This document shows positions 27,869 to 38,931 of a stretch of 64,000 nucleotides of DNA, piece by piece. Below the pieces are notes generated by a model. The model was not told the origin of the DNA. It worked only from the letters and a program-made list of their open reading frames with translations, and did no database searches. Position 1 is the stretch's first letter, and every line of letters begins with the position of its first letter. This DNA comes from PNON01 sp963757065 (GTDB taxonomy: Bacteria > Chloroflexota > Anaerolineae > Anaerolineales > Anaerolineaceae), in the NCBI GenBank assembly GCA_963757065.1, contig CAVWQC010000001.1:310001-374000 (forward strand), written 5' to 3'. Position numbers and translations under genes: made by a program.

Positions 27869-28747
27869 GTGAAAATAGTGATACCAGCACCAGGATTAAA
27901 TGAATCGGAATTACCCCAACCAGGGAAATATTTTCATATAATTATCGAACCACCTAAAGGCTGGGCTCCGATTGCTTTGAATGAGTTATGGAAATTCCGT
28001 GAACTGGTATTTTTTCTGACCTGGCGGGATATTAAAGTACGCTACAAACAGACTGCACTGGGAATAACCTGGGCAATTCTGCAACCCGTTTTGACCATGA
28101 TCATTTTCAGTATTATTTTTGGTAGAATGGCAAAACTACCTTCAGATGGTATTCCATATCCGATTTTTACTTTCACTGCACTTTTACCCTGGCAGCTTTT
28201 TGCTTTTGCGTTAACGCAGTCTTCCAACAGTCTGGTTGGGAATCAAAACTTGATTAGTAAAGTATATTTTCCCAGGCTTGTTATTCCATTTTCATCCGTA
28301 TTGGCAGGTGTAGTGGATTTTATGATCGCCTTTGCGGTAATCATTGGTTTATTGTTTTATTACGGCATTGGATTAACCCCTGCAGTCTTTTTGCTTCCTA
28401 TTTTTCTTCTCCTCGCCTTGATTAGCGCGATAGCTGTAGGACTCTGGCTTTCAGCATTAAATGTTAAGTACCGTGATATTCGATACGTGGTACCCTTTTT
28501 GACCCAATTCTGGATGTATGCGACCCCAATTGCATATTCAAGTTCACTTATTCCGGAAAAGTGGCACTGGTTATATAGTCTCAATCCGATGGTTGGTGTG
28601 GTCGAAGGATTTCGCTTGTCACTTCTGGGTAAAAGCAGCCTGGATGTGTTGTCGTTATGCATTTCAGCAATCATGGTAATTGTTCTTCTTATTGGCGGGC
28701 TGTATTATTTCAAGCGCATGGAAACCAGTTTTGCGGACATCATCTAA
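27869..28747 (+). CDS. polysaccharide ABC exporter permease (Wzm/TagG-like)
   Basis: A 292-residue permease with a cytoplasmic N-terminal amphipathic segment, RELVFFLTWRDIKVRYKQ, and six membrane helices. It shows the family pattern LGITWAILQPVLTM, SFADII end and YATPIAY before the fifth helix. It forms the channel that exports a finished lipid-linked glycan. The start is either GTG 27869 or GTG 27878; GAGG at 27866 fits the second better. The ATPase gene begins one base after the stop. Confidence 0.92.
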   Translation: MKIVIPAPGLNESELPQPGKYFHIIIEPPKGWAPIALNELWKFRELVFFLTWRDIKVRYKQTALGITWAILQPVLTMIIFSIIFGRMAKLPSDGIPYPIFTFTALLPWQLFAFALTQSSNSLVGNQNLISKVYFPRLVIPFSSVLAGVVDFMIAFAVIIGLLFYYGIGLTPAVFLLPIFLLLALISAIAVGLWLSALNVKYRDIRYVVPFLTQFWMYATPIAYSSSLIPEKWHWLYSLNPMVGVVEGFRLSLLGKSSLDVLSLCISAIMVIVLLIGGLYYFKRMETSFADII

Positions 28748-28748
28748 T

Positions 28749-30011
28749 ATGAGCGAAATTGCCATAAAAGTACAACATTTAGGAAAGCAATACCGGCTGG
28801 GTGGTAAACAGGCGTCCTATTCCACCTTCCGCGAAACACTGGTTAATGCTGCAGCCATTCCTTTGCAATGGTTAAAAGGTGAACGCAAGAAAGAACCAAA
28901 ACACATTTTGGGCTCTGGATGATGTATCTTTTGAAGTAAACCAGGGTGATGCAGTTGGAATTATTGGCCGAAACGGTGCAGGAAAAAGTACCCTGCTCAA
29001 GATCCTTTCCCGCATCACCAGCCCAACGCGCGGCAGAGTGGATTTATATGGACGAGTCGGCACTCTGCTCGAAGTTGGGACCGGGTTTCACCCGGAACTT
29101 TCGGGCCGCGAGAACATTTATCTCAATGGAGCCATCCTTGGCATGAGCCGGATTGAGATCGCCCGAAAATTTGATGAGATCGTGGCTTTTTCAGAAATCG
29201 AACGCTTTCTGGATACCCCCGTAAAACATTATTCCAGCGGTATGTATGTGCGGCTGGCCTTTGCCGTTGCAGCTCACCTGGAACCAGAGATCCTGGTAGT
29301 GGATGAGGTTTTAGCTGTTGGTGACGCTGCCTTTCAAAAGAAGTGCCTTGGGAAAATGGGGGATGTGGCGCATGAGGGACGAACGGTACTGTTTGTAAGC
29401 CATAACATGAATGCGATTAAATACTTATGTAACAAGGCAATCTTGTTAACTCATGGATCAATAAGTTTCACTGGCTCGTCTGATGAATGTATAACTAATT
29501 ATATAAATTCAATTTCTCAAGATAGGGGAAGTATATGGATTTCCGATGATTTTAATAAAGGTCCTTGCGAAATCGAACTTAAGCAAATTAGTGTAATAGA
29601 CGAAGGCAATAACTTAATAACTAATCATCCCTATGATAAACCGTTTTTCATAAAAATAGAATATAGGGTAAATTCGCCTGTTTCAAATTCTTACATTGCC
29701 ATCCATATACTCGATAATGATCATAATTCTATTCTTTTTGGAAGAGATTGTGATAATGATCAAACTGTTTTACTCAAACGGGAACCTGGTTCTTATCAGG
29801 CAATAATTAAAGATACCACCCTCTACTTTCTCCTGGAAATTATAGGGTTAGTGTTCACTTGGTTTTACAAAATATAATAATTGAAAAAGCTGAATATATT
29901 TGTATGTTTGATTTACTACCAGTTAGTATTAATCAATTTGAAAATGAATTAATTTCTAAGACTTGGCAAGGGAAATGCAATTCCATTAAAGTGGGATGTT
30001 ACTATAATTAA
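28749..30011 (+). CDS. polysaccharide ABC exporter ATPase (Wzt-like), two frameshifts
   Basis: The protein starts at the ATG at 28749 (MSEIAIKVQHLGKQYRLGG). A frame change near 28900 leads into an intact ATPase: Walker A GRNGAGKSTLL, signature YSSGMYVRLAFA, Walker B EILVVDEV. A C-terminal Wzt-type carbohydrate-binding domain begins near DRGSIWISDDF. A second frame change near 29828 restores the end of that domain (GNYRVSVHLVLQNIIIE) and a stop at 30011. The C-terminal domain usually recognises the modified end of the glycan. Start and spacing show translational coupling to the permease. Confidence 0.88.
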
Positions 30012-30097
30012 TAATTAGCGAAATTGTAATTTCAGCTGTCTATTCAATTCTAGTATTGTAAATAGTGGATCTATCCAGGTATTGCCCTGAGGAATCT

Positions 30098-30910
30098 ATG
30101 AAAACAAATGAAATTACCACACTTATGCCCAAAGACCGCATGTATTTTTGTTTCCTATGGCCGTCTTGAAGTTGCAACAAAATCATATGAATCACTGGAA
30201 AAAGCAATTCAAAATAATAGAAATGAGATTAAAGTAATTATCTCTGATGCATCCAATACGAGGAAAAATATCATTGGGTGAAGAACACAGATGCAGAGAA
30301 TGATGTAACTCCTCGTTTGCACACCAGCAGCAATTTCTCGGAACTTGGCAATTACCTTAATGTTGGACAAGTATGTGCCCACTTACATTTGTATGGTTGA
30401 AGATGATTTCACGTATCATCAAGATTGGTATTCGCATTAGTGGAGATAACTGAAAAATGTTATGGTGTTATTTCACCTCTTGATCTGGCATATGGAATTT
30501 TTTCGGCTAGCCAACACCATATACCCTGACGAACGCATGAAGTTTAATTCAAAAAATAATTTGATTGCCTATTTCTTCGGAGCCGTTGCTTACCAACGGT
30601 TTACAGACCCTATCAGCATTATTTATCGGTTATGAAAAGATGGGATGCAGACGTTCTAGGGATCAGTCACAAACCGGTGGTCAAACATTTCGAAATACAA
30701 TGCGTGGTTTTTGTGGTGGTTTGTTACCTGAACCTTTATCCTGGCCGATAAACTCTCATCAAAAAAATCAACCTGGAGCAAAGGCGAAGCGAGATGCCTC
30801 GGCCCTGCAGCACATTCATTTAATCTGAATTGGAATTTAAAGTAATTCAGGAAAAAGTAAAAAACTGGGGTAGTTTTAAAAAAGATCAAGTTAAGATATA
30901 TACTTCGTGA
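30098..30910 (+). pseudogene. GT2-like glycosyltransferase remnant, heavily frameshifted
   Basis: GAGG lies five bases before the ATG at 30098. Alternating frames give pieces of one glycosyltransferase: CIFVSYGRLEVATKSYESL, then a DxD-like MVEDDFTYHQDW, then YFFGAVAYQRF, GISHKPVVKHFEIQ, and an ending VIQEKVKNWGSFKKDQVKIY. At least five indels would be needed to read it through, far more than in flanking genes. Either a decaying gene or a poorly polished stretch. Confidence 0.5.
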
Positions 30911-30922
30911 ATTCGATTAATA

Positions 30923-31475
30923 ATGAAAAAACCGATTCATATTGTCGCTACCACCATTAATAACCCATTTCCTCTACGAATATTACGATAATATTCTAAT
31001 AAATATAACCATTTAGATGAAGTAATTTTTTGGATTATCGGAGATCATCAACCCAAAATGAATGTAGACAAATATGTAGGAATATAAACAATCAAGGAAT
31101 ACTTGCATACAAACCGGAATTGTGACTACGAGGAAGATAAGACTATCAATATGTATTCACTGGAGATGGCTTATAAATTTGTGATTCCACGTTTGCTAGA
31201 TATTCCAAATTTGATTTGGATCGGAATAAATAAAACAAGATGTCTCTTGGCGAGGTAATTACTGGAAAGATCGCCCAAAGAATATTCGCATTGTTGAAGA
31301 TTATTCTCGTTTATTTGCTAAGAATCTTCCTTGCACCCTTGATTTATTACATTTTTGGCCGGTAGAGGAAATTCGAGACTATACTTTTGATAATATTCAT
31401 CCAAACAAGCAGGGAAGTGACTTTATCTTTTACCAGTTACAACAAATCCTTGTAAATAGGAATAAATATGCATAG
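30923..31475 (+). pseudogene. broken gene: GT-like start, SGNH-hydrolase-like end
   Basis: The ATG at 30923 begins MKKPIHIVATTINNP, resembling the start of small glycosyltransferases. Later frames read IIGDHQ and QGILAYKPEL, then IPNLIWIGINKQDVSWRGNY. The final frame ends with the block FDNIHPNKQGSDFIFYQLQQ, the Asp-x-x-His catalytic region typical of SGNH/GDSL hydrolases. At least four frame changes are needed. It may be one unfamiliar gene or two genes joined by a deletion; no GDS motif is visible. Confidence 0.4.
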
Positions 31476-31536
31476 TAAGTAATTCCTGCTTTGATTTGTT
31501 CACCATGGGAAGCATAAATCGATGGAAAATGACTAA

Positions 31537-32427
31537 ATGTTAAAAAATATTCGGTTAAAATTTTCACCAAAATTAAATGGTTTCTTCAAAAAGTATCCAG
31601 CCTATTTATTGATAGTTACATTATTCCGAGTGAGTGCCCAAAAATATCCGCAAGTGAGAAAGCTATTATTTCCTGGCGTTATCGGTTAGCAGGAATTGGT
31701 ATTCCTCTGACACAAAACGAAAAAAGATTATTGGATTACAAAAATAAACATTTAGGCCAAAGGGCTTTTATAATCGGAAATGGACCCAGTCTTAATAATT
31801 GTGATCTTCATCCATTAAAAAAAGAAATTACTTTCGGATCCAACAGCATATTTTTGAATTATGATCATATGGGATTTCATCCCACATATTATGTTGTGGA
31901 AGATATTTTTGTTGCAGAGGACCGCGCATCATTGATAAATTCCTATCAAGGTCCTATAAAAGTTTTTTGGGAATTATCTCCATTATTGTATCGATAATAA
32001 AGAAGATGTTATATGGCTGAATGTTAGAATGAGATATGAGGAATACAAAGATTTTCCACATTTTTCAACCAATGCGCTCCGTATGGTTTGGACTGGTGGA
32101 ACAGTATCCTATATTAATCTTCAATTAGCCTATTATATGGGTTTTTCTGAGGTATATCTTATTGGCTTCGATCATTCATATCAAATTCCGGCAGACGCAA
32201 TGGTTCGAGGAACTGTGATTGTTTCAAATAACACCGATCCCAACCATTTTCACCCAGAATATTTTGGGAAAGGATTTCGTTGGCACGATCCTAGAATTGA
32301 TCGGATGGAATTGGCATATCATCGGTCAAAAACTGTTTTCGAGGCCTCCGGGAAGAGAATACTCAATGCCACAGTTGGTGGAAAACTTGAAGTATTTGAT
32401 AGAGTTCAATATAGCTCGTTATTTTAA
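31537..32427 (+). CDS. DUF115/MptE-like glycan-locus protein (two frameshifts)
   Basis: A frame change in an A run near 31545 and another near 31990 restore a protein of about 295 residues. It starts MLKKYSVKIFTK and has the Rossmann-like block RAFIIGNGPSLNNCDL. It then reads ITFGSNSIFLNYDHMGFHPT, MVWTGGTVSYINLQLAYYMG and VYLIGFDHSYQI. It ends with NDPNHFHPEYFGKG-type sequence and ILNATVGGKLEVF. This is the DUF115 (6-hydroxymethylpterin pyrophosphokinase MptE-like) family, found in polysaccharide loci and in flagellin-glycosylation factors. The biochemical role here is unknown. A partner copy is at 33778-34538. Confidence 0.7.
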
Positions 32428-32511
32428 ATATAGATTTAAGGTTTGAATCATATGGGGAGATATTGTTATGACTTTTAAGCATTAATTAGGCAATTGAGAA
32501 AGATAAAATAA

Positions 32512-33458
32512 ATGGTACTTGATCTAAACAAGTCAATAGTCAAACCTGAGGTTTCTGTAATTATCTGCACTTACCGCAATCCTTCATTGTTGCGTGAATG
32601 TCTCCTTAGTGTTCTCGAACAGGATTTACCTCCTTCACAATTTGAGGTACTCGTTGTTGATAATAATTCGCAAGATACCACACAAGCTGTTGTTGACGAT
32701 CTTGGCAAACAACACAAAAATATACGCTATATTCTTGAACTTTCTCAAGGATTGTCCTATGCCAGGAACAAGGGAATTTGTGAATCAAGGGGGAGATATT
32801 AATTTTTACGGATGATGACGCAATCGTTGAGAGAAATTGGATTACTAATTTAGCCAGGAATTTTAGGCTATCAGATGATATTTGGGCGGTTGGTGGAAAG
32901 ACACTACCACTATGGCAAACTGCAAGACCTGACTGGATAACGGATGATATGCTTGTTTCTTTGAGCTTACGAGATTATGGGTGGAACCGCGTTATTTGGA
33001 ATGGCCGGAAAGAATTATTGGTGTCAATTGCGCTTTCAGAAAAGAAATATTCCAGAAGACCGGATTTTTTGATGAACAGTTAGGCCGCAAAGGAGATACA
33101 CTTTTAGATCAAGAGGATATTGAAATCCAAAGAAAAATACACCAATTTGGTAAGAAAATATTTTACGCACCAGATGCTATTGCTTGGCATGTCATTAATG
33201 AAAATCGTACAAGTTATGAATACTTTTAATAAACGAACAGAAGGTCATGTTCGAACAAATTGCATTATCGATTTCAACCAAAACCGGATGATGTTCTTGC
33301 GGAGAAGTATTTCCCATTTGAGACATTATCCATTTTCAGCAATTAACTTCATTAAGGATAAGAACAACCAGAAAATCAAAAAGGAATATTTAGAACATAA
33401 AGGTTATCTTACCCAGGCTATAAAACTATTATTTTTTTACCAAAAGGGACAAAATTAA
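32512..33458 (+). CDS. family 2 glycosyltransferase (frameshifted)
   Basis: The GT-A fold begins VSVIICTYRNPSLLRECL, with VVDNNSQDTT as the nucleotide-binding Asp region. The DxD motif appears as FTDDDAIVERNW in the next frame. Then come GVNCAFRKEIFQKTGFFDE, the acceptor-side LDQEDIEIQRKIHQFG, and a C-terminal segment ending YQKGQN. Three frame changes (near 32800, 32975 and 33225) join these pieces into about 310 residues. Substrate sugar unknown; it acts on a cytoplasmic lipid-linked glycan. Confidence 0.75.
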
Positions 33459-33777
33459 TTATTCTTGCTCAGTTGTGAAATTTAATTCGTGATCTGTCAT
33501 CGCTTGAAATTATCGATTCATTAGAATAATTGGCAAACGGTTTCATAGTAAATTTCAGCGGGAGACAGTATTTTTGATCATATTTTTTGATGGGCGATAT
33601 ATTCAGGTCCAATATATAATTTGATGGAAATTCACTCTTCCTTGACTTTAGAAAGGAACTCGGATGCTGAAGTAAAGAGAGTTTATGGAGTACTAGTACC
33701 TGAAAAATTTCGTAGGTCTTTCCGTTTATGGCGGCATAAATTATTTGTTTCGTTAAAAGCAATTCCGGTACGTCTGA
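33459..33777. other. non-coding or decayed stretch between glycan genes
   Basis: No intact gene is seen. Short open pieces exist (for example a 53-codon frame from the ATG at 33624 to about 33784 ending VSLKAIPVRLNE), but none matches a family I recognise. Base composition and broken frames resemble the adjoining damaged glycosyltransferases, so this may be the remains of a gene or the N-terminal region of the next one. Confidence 0.35.
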
Positions 33778-34538
33778 ATGAGTAAGAGCATACGCGAAAT
33801 GTCATCCAGAATGCGATTATTGAAGGATACATATAAGGATAATCGTTGCATAATTATGGGGAAATGGCCCCAGTTTAAACAAAATGAACCTTTCATTATT
33901 CACAAATGATTATATTTGGGCTTCAAATAGAGCATACTTGCTTTTTGATGAGTCAATTGGAGACCAAAGTTTTATGTGGGAGTTGATACCAGAGTAATAC
34001 CCGACAACGCCAAGGAAATTGATTTGCCTCCTAATTTTATTCCTAATCGTTATTCTTCTTTCCAGCAGAATTTCGATATGATCAAATATTAATTCGGGGA
34101 ATAACGTATATTGGTACAACGAAATTCCACTAAATGAAAAAAACTTGCCTTTCAGTATGTTTAGTTTTGATCCATCTGAATTTGTCTACTCTGTGCGATC
34201 CGTAACCATTGCCATGCTGCAATTAGCGGTCTACCTGGGATTTTAATCCAATATATTTAATTGGATGTGATACAAATTATACTATTCCTAATTCTGTTCA
34301 ATTTGATAATGGTAATAATGAATTTCTTATCTCTTCTGAAAATGATCCAAATCATTTCGATCCTAGGTACTTTGGCCACGGTAAAAAATGGAATGACCCG
34401 CACGTAGATCGAATGATCTTTCATTATGAACAGGCTAAGAAAGCTTGCGATGAAAAAAATATTAAAATCTTTAATGCAACAGTCGGTGGGAATTTGGAGG
34501 TTTTTCCTCGCATAGATTATTTGGATTTATTTAAATGA
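33778..34538 (+). pseudogene. second DUF115/MptE-like gene, heavily frameshifted
   Basis: After frame corrections the region matches the gene at 31537. It reads CIIMGNGPSLNKMNLSLF with IWASNRAYLLFD, then FYVGVDTRVIPDNAKEIDLP, YLIGCDTNYTI, SENDPNHFDPRYFGHGKKW, and ends FNATVGGNLEVFPRIDYLDL. The final third is the best preserved. At least four indels interrupt it. The two copies are diverged paralogues, not a recent duplication. Confidence 0.55.
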
Positions 34539-34622
34539 ATACCCAAATATCCGGACATTTCCCCTGCACTATAATCAAAATTGCTGAGAGAAACTATTTA
34601 AAAACCATTGCTAACAGAACAA

Positions 34623-35558
34623 ATGACAGATAGGAAGCAATCGCCAGTTATCAGTATTATCACCCCAACGCTTAATCGGGCCGAATTGATCGAGACTGCC
34701 ATCCAGAGCGTGCTCGATCAACATTATCCCAATGTCGAACATATAATAATAGATGGTGGGTCGACTGATGGAACATTGGACGTGCTTAGTAAATATCCTC
34801 AATTGAAGATAGTCAGTGAACCAGACAAAGGTATGTATGATGCTCTTAATAAGGGTATCGCGCTGGCTACTGGCGAGATCATCGGGATTTTAAATTCAGA
34901 TGATTATTATGCGCCAAAAGTATTTACATCCATTGCTCAATATTTTTCAGGGGAAAACGTGGATGCTGTGGCAGGCCAGGTTGGTATTGCCAATATTACT
35001 AAAGAAATAATGGCAAGCAGCATCACACATAATTCTGGAAATAGTGAAAACCTGATCAAGCATTCGATCCTCAAACCTCCATATATTAATTCCTATTTTT
35101 TTACGAAAAGAGTATTCCAAAGAATTGGATTATTTGATACACAATATAAAATTGCATCAGACCGCGATTTTATGCTAAGGTTCGCGCTTGGTCATTTCAA
35201 ATTAGTAGTGGTTGATGATCCGGTATACTTTTATCTCCAACATTCAGGTTCCATGACCATTGGTTACACTGAAAATAAATTTCGAAAAATGGTAGATGAA
35301 CATTTATTACTATCAAAAAACTACATTGAATCTTTTTCGGAATATCCAAATCTTTTATTGCGTAGTTTCGTCGAGATGCGAACGCGCGATACAATACGTG
35401 TATGTGCTCACTGTATAAGGCAAATGAAATTTGGACAGGCAATGCATTACGCAAAAGAAGGATTTCGTTATAATCCATTTTGGATATTTCGTTTCCTTAA
35501 ACACTCACTTATTCATCCAATTCGCCAAAAACTTGGATTTCCATATAAATCGCCATGA
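34623..35558 (+). CDS. family 2 glycosyltransferase
   Basis: An intact GT2 of about 311 residues: ISIITPTLNRAELIETAIQS, the metal/nucleotide region HIIIDGGSTDGT, KGMYDALNKGIALATGEI, and the NSDD motif of the DxD type. It resembles WcaA-like enzymes acting in exopolysaccharide synthesis. The TTG at 34608 is an alternative start 5 codons upstream; neither has a strong ribosome-binding site. Its end overlaps the next gene by 4 bases, implying translational coupling. Confidence 0.9.
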   Translation: MTDRKQSPVISIITPTLNRAELIETAIQSVLDQHYPNVEHIIIDGGSTDGTLDVLSKYPQLKIVSEPDKGMYDALNKGIALATGEIIGILNSDDYYAPKVFTSIAQYFSGENVDAVAGQVGIANITKEIMASSITHNSGNSENLIKHSILKPPYINSYFFTKRVFQRIGLFDTQYKIASDRDFMLRFALGHFKLVVVDDPVYFYLQHSGSMTIGYTENKFRKMVDEHLLLSKNYIESFSEYPNLLLRSFVEMRTRDTIRVCAHCIRQMKFGQAMHYAKEGFRYNPFWIFRFLKHSLIHPIRQKLGFPYKSP

Positions 35559-36608
35559 TAAAAAACCCACAAGTTAGCGTAATCATTCCATCATTTAACG
35601 CAGAACGTTACCTGCCAGATGCCATTAACAGTCTATTAACTCAAACGATCAAAGATTTTGAGATTATTGTTGTAAATGATGGCTCAACCGACGATACTAT
35701 TCAGGTTCTCAAAAAATATGGAGACTCAATTAGGGTTATCAACCAGGATAACCAGGGAAAATCCTCTGCAAGAAATACTGGAATATTCCACAGCCGAGGT
35801 GACTATGTATCCTTCATGGATGCAGATGATATTTCTATACCTCATCGGTTAGAAATTCAATCAAATTTCCTCAATACCCATCCGGAAATTGGATTTGTTG
35901 GAAGCGATCTGTATTACATTGACAGGAATAATAAAACTATTGGATATCAACATATGCCAATAAGTGATCTGGCAATCAGATGGCAGGGATTATTAACCCT
36001 TCCATGTTATAACATAATGATTCGCAAGCATATTCTCGAAGAAAATAATATACATTATCCTGTCGGCATTCCTTACGCACCAGATTATTCATTTGAAGTT
36101 GATCTTTTACAGCATGCAATGGGCGACAAGTATTCCTCAACCTTTGTTTGGTTATCGGATGCATGACAGCAATGAAATAAACAGAGGGCTTGAATCAAGG
36201 CTCTCATTTCATGTCCCCATTGCGCAAAGAGCAATTCTTTTGGAATTAGGTATTCTGATTAAGCCGGATGATAAGATCAAAAAACTGATCGCAATAATGC
36301 TGGAAGGAGTCCGTCATTATCCTTTTAATAATAATGATCGTAAGGAAATTTCAGAAGTATATTTAGAATTATGGCAAAAATTTAAAGATAAATATAAAGG
36401 CGATGATAATATAAGGCTTCTCCAAAAAGATTTCTTAATCCGAGCCGCAACTATTGCGCTGTATCCACCCTTACCGATCGGGTGGATACCTATTTTAAAA
36501 AAGATGTTGGCTGAAGATAAGCGTTTACCGTTGTATCTACTTGGCAAGATTCCCCAATTTGTAAAAAACATGAGATCCAGCGACATAATAAGGAAATCAC
36601 ATCTATAA
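35555..36608 (+). CDS. family 2 glycosyltransferase (one frameshift)
   Basis: The protein starts VSVIIPSFNAERYLPDAINS, with nucleotide site VVNDGSTDDT and metal site FMDADDISIPHR. A frame change near 36145 joins it to PQPLFGYRMHDSNEINR and an alpha-helical C-terminal domain ending at 36608. The restored length is about 350 residues. It overlaps the preceding gene by 4 bases and the next by 1 base (TAATG). Confidence 0.85.
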
Positions 36609-37684
36609 TGGCCTTGAGAATTGTTATTCCAACAATTGGTCTCGATAATCGCGGTGGGACCAGGATTTATCTTGAGCTGGCAAACATCCTCTCGAACAGA
36701 GGCCACGAGGTTACAATATTGATTCCTCGAGGCAGCAACATAACTACCTTTCAAATTGACCCAAAAGTCAGGCTTAAATATATTGGGATCGCAATTCCTC
36801 AAATGGAAGATATTTCATCAATTTTCAGGACCTTGATGTTATTTCCTTTGCTTAATGACTGTGATGTTGTTCTTACAAATTACTATCTTACTGCCTTTCC
36901 AGTAGCATTTTCTTCCCTGTTCAAGCGTCACAGGCAAAGCGTTTATCTTATCCAACACTATGAACCTCTAGCTTTTGGTGAAGCAGAACGTACATTCCCC
37001 GGGATAAAAAAGTGGCTGGCTGAAACCACTTACCGTTTTCCTATGGAACAAGTCGTAGTTGCAAATTGGATTAAGAAACGGGTATCACAGATTAGTAAAA
37101 ACAATATACATATCATTTATCCCAATATTGATTTATCTGTATTTAAACCCCCAGATGGATCAATCATCCGTAATAGTAATTCAATTCTGGCCTTTCCCGG
37201 AAAAGATATCTGGAAGGGTTGGGATGATTTTATCCAGGCGTTTGAGAAAATTCAAAATAACGGTGCAGAATTAAATGTAATCGCATCTTCTCGGTTTCCA
37301 TTTGACTTACCAACAGGTCCATATTTTGGTGTTCATCCAAAAGATGATCGAGAACTTGTCAACTTTTATCAATCAGCTGCTATCTATGTTCACCCAAGCT
37401 GGTGGGAGGGATGTCCTCTAGCTCCCCTGGAAGCTATGGCTTGTGGAACTCCTGTAGTTGCTGCTGCCTCTGAAGGAATATTGGAGTATGCTATTGATGG
37501 TGAAAATTGTATACTGGTGCCACCTAAATCACCATCGGCTCTTGCTGATGCAATCAGTCGGGTGATCGCAGACGACGCACTTCGCATAAGATTAATTGAA
37601 GGAGGATTTGAAACCGTAAAACGATTCTCCTGGCCAAAGATGGCGGATCAATTTGAAGCATTGCTCAAATCAATTTGTGTCTAG
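36608..37684 (+). CDS. family 4 glycosyltransferase
   Basis: An intact 358-residue GT-B enzyme. The N-terminal Rossmann half carries GGTRIYLELANILSNRGHEV. The C-terminal donor-binding half has VHPSWWEGCPLAPLEAMACG with the conserved E-x7-E-like motif, followed by GTPVVAAASEGILEY and the family's closing helices. It transfers a sugar from a nucleotide donor onto the growing lipid-linked oligosaccharide. It is tightly coupled to the preceding GT2. Confidence 0.92.
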   Translation: MALRIVIPTIGLDNRGGTRIYLELANILSNRGHEVTILIPRGSNITTFQIDPKVRLKYIGIAIPQMEDISSIFRTLMLFPLLNDCDVVLTNYYLTAFPVAFSSLFKRHRQSVYLIQHYEPLAFGEAERTFPGIKKWLAETTYRFPMEQVVVANWIKKRVSQISKNNIHIIYPNIDLSVFKPPDGSIIRNSNSILAFPGKDIWKGWDDFIQAFEKIQNNGAELNVIASSRFPFDLPTGPYFGVHPKDDRELVNFYQSAAIYVHPSWWEGCPLAPLEAMACGTPVVAAASEGILEYAIDGENCILVPPKSPSALADAISRVIADDALRIRLIEGGFETVKRFSWPKMADQFEALLKSICV

Positions 37685-37718
37685 GTATTAACATGGAAAC
37701 AATATCCTTCTGCTATTT

Positions 37719-38931
37719 ATGAAAATCATTCTCCTTTCATTCCTTTACGAACCTGAGATCGGTGGTGGCGCTGCTGTTGTAGTCAATCAACTGGCGCATT
37801 TGCTGGAACAAAAATCTCATTCAGTTGTAGTTATAACTACTTGGAAAGGAAATAAAGTAAAGACAGAATATATTGATGGGATCAAGATTATTCGTATTCC
37901 CCCAAAAAACTTGTATTGGGTGGGCAATAAGGATGATCAAACAATTAATAAAAAAGTACTCTGGCAATTAGTAGATATTTGGAATCCTTTGGTTTATAGA
38001 CTGGTTCGTCAAATCATCATTAATGAGGAACCAGACATAGTACATTCGCACAAGTTACGCGGACTATCCCCTTCAATTTGGAGTGCAGCAGCTTCCGCTG
38101 GAGTAAAGAAAATCGTCCATACCTGCCATGATTATGAACTGCTGAGTCCTGAAGGGTTTTTTATGGGGAAGGTCGGGAAACTTGCTCAAGATCAAAACCT
38201 TGTAATGCGTCCAGTACCAGATTTTGCGAAGATATTTTTCGAGAGTAGTTCATGAAGCTACGGCTCCCAGTCAATTTGTGATGAATTACCATCAAAAAAT
38301 GGGTTTTTTCGTTAGCAAAAACAACGGTTATCCCCAACTCACATGGGTTAAGACTAAGGAAGTACAGCGAACTATTCGGAGTATTCGGTACTTCCCAAAA
38401 AGGTTTGGCAAGGCACTTTTCTTTATCTGGGAAGATTGGATAAAGCAAAGGGAATTGACTTGCTTTGCCAGGCTTTTTTGCGAGTTGCTAAGACTTAATG
38501 ATGGTCTGTTTAAGGATTGCGGTCGGGGACCATTGGATACATCCTTACGGGAAAAATATAAAAAAGTACAAATATTGAATTTATCGGATCTGTTTCAGAT
38601 TCAAAAGAGGAATTATTCAGGGATAGTGATGTTCTGGTTGCTCCTTCGGTTATCCCGGAACCTTTTGGAATTGTAATTATTGAAGCATATGCTCATGGAG
38701 TGCCAGTAATTACAAGCAGAACTGGAGCATTTCCGGAGATTGTTCGGGAAGGGGAGACAGGTTTTCTGGTTAATCCTGAATCAGTGGATGATTTATTCTC
38801 TGCAATGGTCAAAGTCAGTGAAGAAAACATTATTAGCAACAATGTCTGCGAATTGTATCGAAGAAGCACGAAAATTTACCACTGAAAAAATGATCAGTGA
38901 TTATCTTAATGTTTATTTGAATAGGTCGTAA
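37719..38931 (+). pseudogene. family 4 glycosyltransferase, multiply frameshifted
   Basis: The N-terminal acceptor half is intact: LLSFLYEPEIGGGAAVVVNQL, SHKLRGLSPSIWSAAA, and CHDYELLSPEGFF. After about 38235 the frame changes at least three times. The donor-binding end is still recognisable in pieces as VAPSVIPEPFGIVIIEAYAH and GVPVITSRTGAFPEIVREGE. The final frame ends at 38931 and overlaps wecG by one base. Corrected length is about 400 residues, normal for GT4. Confidence 0.72.
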
